A DNA stretch of 35,229 nucleotides from Mycolicibacterium llatzerense (lineage in GTDB: Bacteria > Actinomycetota > Actinomycetes > Mycobacteriales > Mycobacteriaceae): the NCBI RefSeq assembly GCF_000878195.1, contig NZ_JXST01000053.1, positions 1-35,229 of the forward strand. Direction: 5' to 3'. The stretch's first letter is position 1, and every line of letters begins with the position of its first letter. Of the stretch, positions 30,797 through 35,229 are shown one piece after another. The notes under the pieces are model-generated. The model had not been told where the DNA came from. It worked only from the letters and a program-made list of their open reading frames with translations, and ran no database searches. Both the position numbers and the translations under genes were made by a program.

Positions 30797-31694
30797 CGAC
30801 GACTCCTGGGACATCACCGAGAGCGTGGGCGCCACCGCCCTGGGCGTGGCAGCCGCCCGGGCCGCCGAATCCGGTTCGGAGCACCCGTTGTTCGACGATC
30901 CTTGTGCCCGGATCTTCGTCGACGCCGCGATCGCGCGGGGCTGGTCGCCACCGTTCACCGCCGCCGACCCAGGTCCGGCGCAGGCCGGCCGCATGCGCAT
31001 GCTGATGGCGTACGTGCCGTCCCGCACCAAATGGTTCGACGAGTACTTCGCCGCGGCCGGCGCCGATGGCATCCGGCAAGTGGTCATTCTGGCCGCCGGA
31101 TTGGATGCGCGCGCCTGGCGGCTCCCGTGGCCGGACGGCACCGTGGTTTTCGAGATCGACCAGCCGAAGGTGTTGGCGTTCAAGGAGGAAACCCTGGCTG
31201 CGCATGGCGTCGAGCCGGCCGCCCGGCACGTCGGCGTACCGATCGACTTGCGCCAGGACTGGCCGGAAGCATTGCGGCAGAGCGGTTTCGACCCCACTCA
31301 GCCGACGGCCTGGCTCGCCGAAGGGCTACTGCCCTACCTGCCCGCCGAAGCCCAGGACCTGCTGTTCGACCGCCTCCATGAGCTCAGCGCACCCGGCAGC
31401 CGGGTCGCGGTCGAAGGGTTCGGCCCCGAGTACTTCAGCGAGGCCAAGCAGCGCATCCGGGAGGAGCGGATGGACGCGGTCCGCGCCGAAGCGGCCCGCA
31501 GCGGCAAGCCGATCTTCGACGTCAGCGACCTGTTCTACATCGAACCGCGCGAAGACATCGCCGAGTGGCTGACCCGCCACGGCTGGCAGACCAGGTTCGA
31601 GACCTCCGCCGAGGTCACCGCCCGCTACAAGCCCGAGGTCGCCGGCGAGGTGCCGGACGTGGGCAGCGAGTTCGTCGACGCCAAGCTCAGTTGA
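30783..31694 (+). CDS. Class I SAM-dependent methyltransferase (mycobacterial LCM-like family)
   Basis: The 303-aa protein belongs to the putative SAM-dependent methyltransferase family that is expanded in mycobacteria and distantly related to leucine carboxyl methyltransferases. Typical features are DDDSWDITESVGATALGVAA at the N-terminus, PLFDDPCARIFVDAA, RTKWFDEYFAAA, the SAM-binding VILAAGLDARAWRLPW (AAGLDAR at 104-110) and VFEIDQPKVLAFK with E124/D126. AWLAEGLLPYLP follows. Substrates of this family are mostly unknown. Position at the end of the antiporter operon with a 14-bp overlap suggests co-expression, but a functional link is not obvious. Its stop lies 8 bases inside the end of the convergent gene. 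Confidence 0.9.
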   Translation: MARTDDDSWDITESVGATALGVAAARAAESGSEHPLFDDPCARIFVDAAIARGWSPPFTAADPGPAQAGRMRMLMAYVPSRTKWFDEYFAAAGADGIRQVVILAAGLDARAWRLPWPDGTVVFEIDQPKVLAFKEETLAAHGVEPAARHVGVPIDLRQDWPEALRQSGFDPTQPTAWLAEGLLPYLPAEAQDLLFDRLHELSAPGSRVAVEGFGPEYFSEAKQRIREERMDAVRAEAARSGKPIFDVSDLFYIEPREDIAEWLTRHGWQTRFETSAEVTARYKPEVAGEVPDVGSEFVDAKLS

Positions 31695-33021
31695 ACTTGA
31701 GCTTCACCTGCTCGCCGCTGACGTCGGCAGTGGTTCCGGTGACGTACGAGGTCACCGTGCCACTGGTGGTTCCGCCCCGGCGGCCCTGGCCGCTGACCTG
31801 GTAGTGCACCTCACCGCTGATCCGGACCTCCATCCGGTATTCGTCCAGATCGCCCAGCTTGACGGCGCTCATGTCGGGTTGACTCCAGGTCACGGTGCCG
31901 TCGACCAGTTCGCGGTCGCTGATCTTCACGGGGCACGGTGACGGCGGGACCAGCGAGCGCGACGACGAGCAGCTGCCGTACGCCGCGTCGAGAAGCTTGG
32001 TGATGGTCTTGGTGCCGGAGTCGTTGAGCGCGAACTTCGGCTGCAGGTAGGAGCTCGACGAATATCCTCCGATGGCGTCGAGCAGCAACGGCTTGGTGTT
32101 GGTGACCGACACGTACGGGCTGGTGCTGCCGAGGTCCAGGAAGCCCGGGAAGACGTAGATCGCGGATTCTTCGCTGATCTCCTTGCCGAACACCGTCATC
32201 GTCTTACGTGCGGCATTGTCGCTGCTGCTCAACGACGAGATGTCGAGCTTGATGGCGGCATGGGCCAGCTGCCACTTGCCGCCTTCCTTCTTCACGTTGA
32301 TCGTGGCGTCGGAATTCTTGTCACCGAACTTGGCCGCCACGTGGACATCGCCGCGCCCGATGGATTCCATGGTCTTGTCTTCGTTCAGGATGCGGATCTC
32401 GCTGATCGGCCATTCGGCGATCTGCTTCTTCAACACGTCGCTGGAGAGGAACTCCTTCGAGGCCGGCTGGTCGCTGCTGAAAGACAGCGCGGCCTCGGCG
32501 TTACCGTTCGACAGCGCTTCCAGGTAGCCCTTGACCACTTCGCTGGCCGAGCCCGATTCGCCGCTGCCACCCGAGCCGAACGAGTCGTAGACGTAGTAGA
32601 TGCCGCCACCCACGACGACGAGCACCACCACGATGGCTGCGATGATCAGCGGCACCTTGTTCTTCTTGGGCGGGGTGGCGAACGGCTGGGCGCCGTAGCC
32701 ACCGGGCGCACCCGGTGCACCCGGCCACCCTTGTCCGGCTCCCGGCGCCGCCGGCGGGGTCCCCCACCCCTGCGGCGCGGCACCTGGCGCGCTCGGCGCC
32801 TGGCCCCAGCCGCCGGTCTGCGGCGCGGCCGGCTGGCCCCATGCCGGTGTCTGCGGCTGACTGGCCGGAGGCTGGCTCAACGGCGGCGGCGTCTGACCCG
32901 GCCACCCCGGCGCGGCCGGTGGCTTGGTCTGGTGAATCGCCGTCTCTTCTTCGTCGGACGACCTACCGGCGCCCCCACCTGGGTTGGGACCGTTGTAACC
33001 GCTCCCCTGCCAACCCGTCAT
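31687..33021 (-). CDS. Pro/Gly-rich single-pass membrane protein with DUF4878-like extracellular domain
   Basis: The 444-aa protein starts at ATG 33021, with GGGGAGG just upstream; the open frame beyond it is the Lon-domain gene in another phase. Residues 1-118 are cytoplasmic and rich in Pro, Gly, Gln and Trp (repeated PGWPGQTPPP, WGQPAAPQTG-like units). Residues 123-145 are one membrane helix (VPLIIAAIVVVLVVVGGGIY). Residues from about 158 resemble a DUF4878/lumazine-binding-like fold (ASEVVKGYLEALSNGNAEAA, VKKEGGKWQLAHA). A further extracytoplasmic part to 444 has two Cys (YGSCSSS and SPCPVK) that could form a disulfide. Mycobacteria have several such proteins of unknown role. Its ATG overlaps the preceding stop as TAATG, so it is cotranscribed with the Lon-domain gene. 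Confidence 0.8.
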   Translation of the reverse strand: MTGWQGSGYNGPNPGGGAGRSSDEEETAIHQTKPPAAPGWPGQTPPPLSQPPASQPQTPAWGQPAAPQTGGWGQAPSAPGAAPQGWGTPPAAPGAGQGWPGAPGAPGGYGAQPFATPPKKNKVPLIIAAIVVVLVVVGGGIYYVYDSFGSGGSGESGSASEVVKGYLEALSNGNAEAALSFSSDQPASKEFLSSDVLKKQIAEWPISEIRILNEDKTMESIGRGDVHVAAKFGDKNSDATINVKKEGGKWQLAHAAIKLDISSLSSSDNAARKTMTVFGKEISEESAIYVFPGFLDLGSTSPYVSVTNTKPLLLDAIGGYSSSSYLQPKFALNDSGTKTITKLLDAAYGSCSSSRSLVPPSPCPVKISDRELVDGTVTWSQPDMSAVKLGDLDEYRMEVRISGEVHYQVSGQGRRGGTTSGTVTSYVTGTTADVSGEQVKLKFN

Positions 33022-33737
33022 TAGCCCTCCCCGTAACGCATGAACTGTGTCCAGGATAGGGGGTGTGGCACCACCCTGGCTGCACGGAAGTGCCGAACCC
33101 TGTATTCCTCCGACAGCTGGAACTCCACCATCGCGGTGATGCTCTCGACGGCCTCGTCCAGCGCGTCCAGCCGGGCCGCCGCATTCGGCGCAGCCAGCAC
33201 CGAATACTTGTCGGCCTGGCCGATCGGCAATAGGGAGGCCAGGGCATACAGGCGTTGCCCCACATCGGGTTTGACGGTCCTGGCCAGGATCGAGCCCCGA
33301 TCCCGCAGCCGCGCGCCCTGAATCGAGGCGATGCGTTCGAACAGCGCGATGATCCGGTCCTCGATCGCCACGATCGACGACTCGGGCACCACCGGCCCCG
33401 GCTCGTCGGGCCATCGCTCGATCTCGGCGCGCGGATACGGATCGTCGTTGTGCCACTGCAGGATTCGGATGCGGTCGGTCACACTGCAGCTCAGCATGTA
33501 GCGGCCGACGCCCTGCGGCTGACACCGGTCGATGCGCGCCAGCGCCCCCACCGAGCACCGAGCTTCGCCGCCGCCGACCTCACGGCCGGCCGAGATCAGC
33601 ACCACACCGAACACCTGCTCCGCGGCGGCCATACAGTCCCGCACCAGTTCGCCGTACCGCGGCTCGAAGATCCGCAACGGCAGTTCGTCACCGGGCAGCA
33701 GCGCGGATTCCAGCGGGAACATCGGCGTGATGGCCAC
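33021..33737 (-). CDS. Lon protease substrate-binding (LON_substr_bdg) domain protein (Rv0434-like)
   Basis: The 238-aa protein consists of the N-terminal domain of Lon proteases alone: TPMFPLESALLPGDELPLRI and FEPRYGELVRDCMAA at the start, GVVLISAGREVGGGEA, a helical part and SWTQFMRYGEG at the end. No ATPase or protease domain is present. Such stand-alone domains are common and their role is unsettled. It corresponds to Rv0434, next to Rv0433 in M. tuberculosis. The start taken is GTG at 33737, 2 bases after the stop of the ligase gene; ATG at 33722 (MFPLES) is possible. It runs straight into the following membrane protein gene. Confidence 0.88.
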   Translation of the reverse strand: MAITPMFPLESALLPGDELPLRIFEPRYGELVRDCMAAAEQVFGVVLISAGREVGGGEARCSVGALARIDRCQPQGVGRYMLSCSVTDRIRILQWHNDDPYPRAEIERWPDEPGPVVPESSIVAIEDRIIALFERIASIQGARLRDRGSILARTVKPDVGQRLYALASLLPIGQADKYSVLAAPNAAARLDALDEAVESITAMVEFQLSEEYRVRHFRAARVVPHPLSWTQFMRYGEG

Positions 33738-33739
33738 GG

Positions 33740-34888
33740 CTACAACTCCAGCTCCGACACCAACGCGTCGACGACTTGCAGCAGGTCCCCGTCGGTCTCC
33801 TCGGCGACGCGGCGCTGCCGTTGATAGGACCCGCCCAGGGTGTAGATATCGGCGACGCGGGCCAGCTCGTCGGCGCAATTCAGCGATGCCGCAACAGGTT
33901 CCAGCCGGTTCAGCAGGTCGTCCAGGTCGTCGGTGACGAGCCGCTCATTGCTGTCGGCATCGAGGATGATCTCGGCGTCCAGCCCGTAACGCGATGCGCG
34001 CCACTTGTTCTCCTGCACATGCCAGGGCGGCATGGTCGGCAACTGCTCGCCGGCGTCGAGCCGGCGGTCCAGGTCGACGATCAGGCAGTGCGTCAGCGCA
34101 ACCAGCGCACCGAGCTCGGCGATGTTGGACACGCCGTCGAAAATCCGGACTTCGATGGTCCCCAGATGCGGCGACGGCCTGATGTCCCAACGGATTTCGT
34201 TCATGTGGTCGATGATGCCGGTCTTGCGCTGGTCGTAGACGAAGCGCTCGAAGTGCGACCACTTCTGGAAATGGAACGGCAGGCCCGCGGTCGGCAGCTG
34301 CTGGAACATCATCGCCCGGTTGCTGGCGTAGCCGGTGTCCTCACCGTCCCAGTACGGCGACGACGCCGACAGCGCCAGCAGGTGCGGATAGTGGTTCAGC
34401 AGCGACGTGATGATCGGCATCACCTTGTGCGCCGACGAGATCCCGACGTGGACGTGCACGCCCCAGATCAGCATCTGCCGACCCCACCACTGGGTGCGCT
34501 TGATCAGCTCGGCGTAGCGCTGCCCTTCGCTGAGCTGCTGGCTCTCCCATTCCGCGAACGGGTGTGTCCCGGCGCAGAACAGCTCCATGCCGCGCTCCCG
34601 CACGATCCGGCGCACCGGACTCAGCGTGGAGCGCAGATCGTCCATGGCCTCGCCGACGTTGTCGCAGACGCCGGTGACCACCTCGACGGTGTTGCGCAGC
34701 AATTCCTTGTGCACATGCGGTGTCTCGCCGATCTCGGCGATGACCGCGGCGGCCTCGTTGCTCAGGTCACGCGTGTGGGCATCGACGAGAGCGAACTCCC
34801 ATTCGACGCCGAGGGTCGGTCGTGGCGACCCGGCGAAATCGATCCGCGGTGGGGTATGGCTGTCCGCGCTACCCGGCAGAGATGACAC
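33740..34888 (-). CDS. Glutamate-cysteine ligase, YbdK type (Rv0433-like)
   Basis: This carboxylate-amine ligase of the YbdK/GCS2 family is about 382 aa. Characteristic segments are FAGSPRPTLGVEWEFALVDA, HKELLRNTVEVVTGVCDN, RGMELFCAGTHPFA, QMLIWGVHVHVGISS, GYASNRAMMFQQLPTAGLPF and DIRPSPHLGTIEVRIFDGVS. They hold the conserved Glu, His and Arg residues for Mg-ATP and glutamate. YbdK enzymes join glutamate to cysteine weakly; mycobacteria use mycothiol rather than glutathione, so the physiological product is uncertain. Two GTG starts are possible, at 34888 and 34915; both lie inside the 3' end of sodC, overlapping it by 20 or 47 bases. I prefer 34888 as the shorter overlap. The Lon-domain gene follows after 2 bases. 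Confidence 0.9.
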   Translation of the reverse strand: MSSLPGSADSHTPPRIDFAGSPRPTLGVEWEFALVDAHTRDLSNEAAAVIAEIGETPHVHKELLRNTVEVVTGVCDNVGEAMDDLRSTLSPVRRIVRERGMELFCAGTHPFAEWESQQLSEGQRYAELIKRTQWWGRQMLIWGVHVHVGISSAHKVMPIITSLLNHYPHLLALSASSPYWDGEDTGYASNRAMMFQQLPTAGLPFHFQKWSHFERFVYDQRKTGIIDHMNEIRWDIRPSPHLGTIEVRIFDGVSNIAELGALVALTHCLIVDLDRRLDAGEQLPTMPPWHVQENKWRASRYGLDAEIILDADSNERLVTDDLDDLLNRLEPVAASLNCADELARVADIYTLGGSYQRQRRVAEETDGDLLQVVDALVSELEL

Positions 34889-35229
34889 CGCACGCCACGC
34901 GCTTGCCGGAGTCACCGGTATTCATCGAAGTCTCGTCGGCGCCCGGGACGGCACCCTGAATCTGGGCGTACCGATCAGCCGGGATGTTGCCGAAGTTGTC
35001 GGCCTTCTCGTGGATGATCAGCGCGGTCTTGTTGCCGGCGAGCAGCTGCTCGGCGGTGACGGCGTCGGTGGTGGTCACCAGCTGCGCGGTGCCGTCATTG
35101 CGGACCTGCAGCGAGGCCAGGTCGCCGCTCATCGGGTGCGCGGTGTGGCCCGGAGCCTGGTAGTGCCCGCCCGCGGACAGGAAGTCGCCGGGCGCGCCGC
35201 CGGCCGGCGCGACCGAGTTCGGCTCGCAC
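34869..35229 (-). CDS. sodC: Cu/Zn-type superoxide dismutase, C-terminal part (5' end outside window)
   Basis: The frame is open from the window edge to the stop at 34869 and gives 119 residues of a Cu/Zn-type superoxide dismutase, which converts superoxide to hydrogen peroxide and oxygen outside the membrane. Recognisable parts are CEPNSVAPAGGAPGDFLSAG, GGHYQAPGHT, ASLQVRNDG, ALIIHEKADNFGNIP and GKRVACGVISAG, with the two Cys (CEPNS and RVACGV) of the conserved disulfide. It closely resembles M. tuberculosis SodC (Rv0432). The signal/lipobox and the first copper His ligands are outside the window. The 3' end contains the start of the ligase gene, so the two are translated together. Confidence 0.93.
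   Translation of the reverse strand, partial: CEPNSVAPAGGAPGDFLSAGGHYQAPGHTAHPMSGDLASLQVRNDGTAQLVTTTDAVTAEQLLAGNKTALIIHEKADNFGNIPADRYAQIQGAVPGADETSMNTGDSGKRVACGVISAG

Overview
The window is GC-rich, actinobacterial and almost certainly mycobacterial, probably a rapid-growing Mycolicibacterium-type species. The evidence is a Gly/Asn-rich PGRS-type protein at the left edge, strongly skewed high-GC codon use, and a block that follows, from memory, the Mycobacterium tuberculosis order Rv0439c-Rv0438c(moeA2)-Rv0437c(psd)-Rv0436c(pssA)-Rv0435c and Rv0434-Rv0433-Rv0432(sodC). There are no rRNA or tRNA genes, insertion sequences, CRISPR arrays or phage genes that I can see. Coding density is very high, and no stretch over about 300 bases lacks a gene.

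Left part (1-11.2 kb): the 3' end of a PGRS-type repeat gene that contains an imperfect 576-585 bp tandem duplication; a two-gene minus-strand unit (Tat-exported polysaccharide deacetylase, M24 peptidase); a cupin; a TTG-started exported protein with a long Ser/Thr/Gly tail and exact 42-bp repeats; a large ATP-binding LuxR-type regulator (LAL) divergent from a TetR regulator with a leaderless-type promoter and overlapping palindrome; and an SF2 helicase.

Middle part (11.2-18.1 kb): a HAD hydrolase divergent from a plus-strand run SDR, moeA, psd, pssA and a two-domain AAA ATPase. The psd-pssA-ATPase genes are joined by ATGA overlaps. Psd and PssA together convert CDP-diacylglycerol to phosphatidylserine and then phosphatidylethanolamine. 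The AAA protein has a degenerate first ATPase domain.

Accessory block (18.1-33.0 kb), placed between the Rv0435c-like and Rv0434-like genes: a TetR regulator divergent from a shortened flavin monooxygenase with paired palindromes between them; a minus-strand series of a VWA membrane protein, SRPBCC protein, Thr-rich lipoprotein, sedolisin (S53) protease and a membrane protein that looks like a catalytically dead PrsW-type protein with a secreted domain; and a complete Mrp/Mnh cation/proton antiporter operon (A-B fusion, C, D, E, F, G) with every junction a 4-nt overlap, ending in an overlapping SAM-dependent methyltransferase gene.

Right edge: a minus-strand run sodC (partial), a YbdK-type glutamate-cysteine ligase, a Lon-substrate-domain protein and a Pro-rich single-pass membrane protein, all overlapping or abutting. 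The most interesting places are the sedolisin/PrsW-like pair, and the sedolisin start region. There a signal-peptide-like segment lies in frame with no usable start codon, and a perfect 28-bp palindrome sits exactly where a frameshift would be needed.
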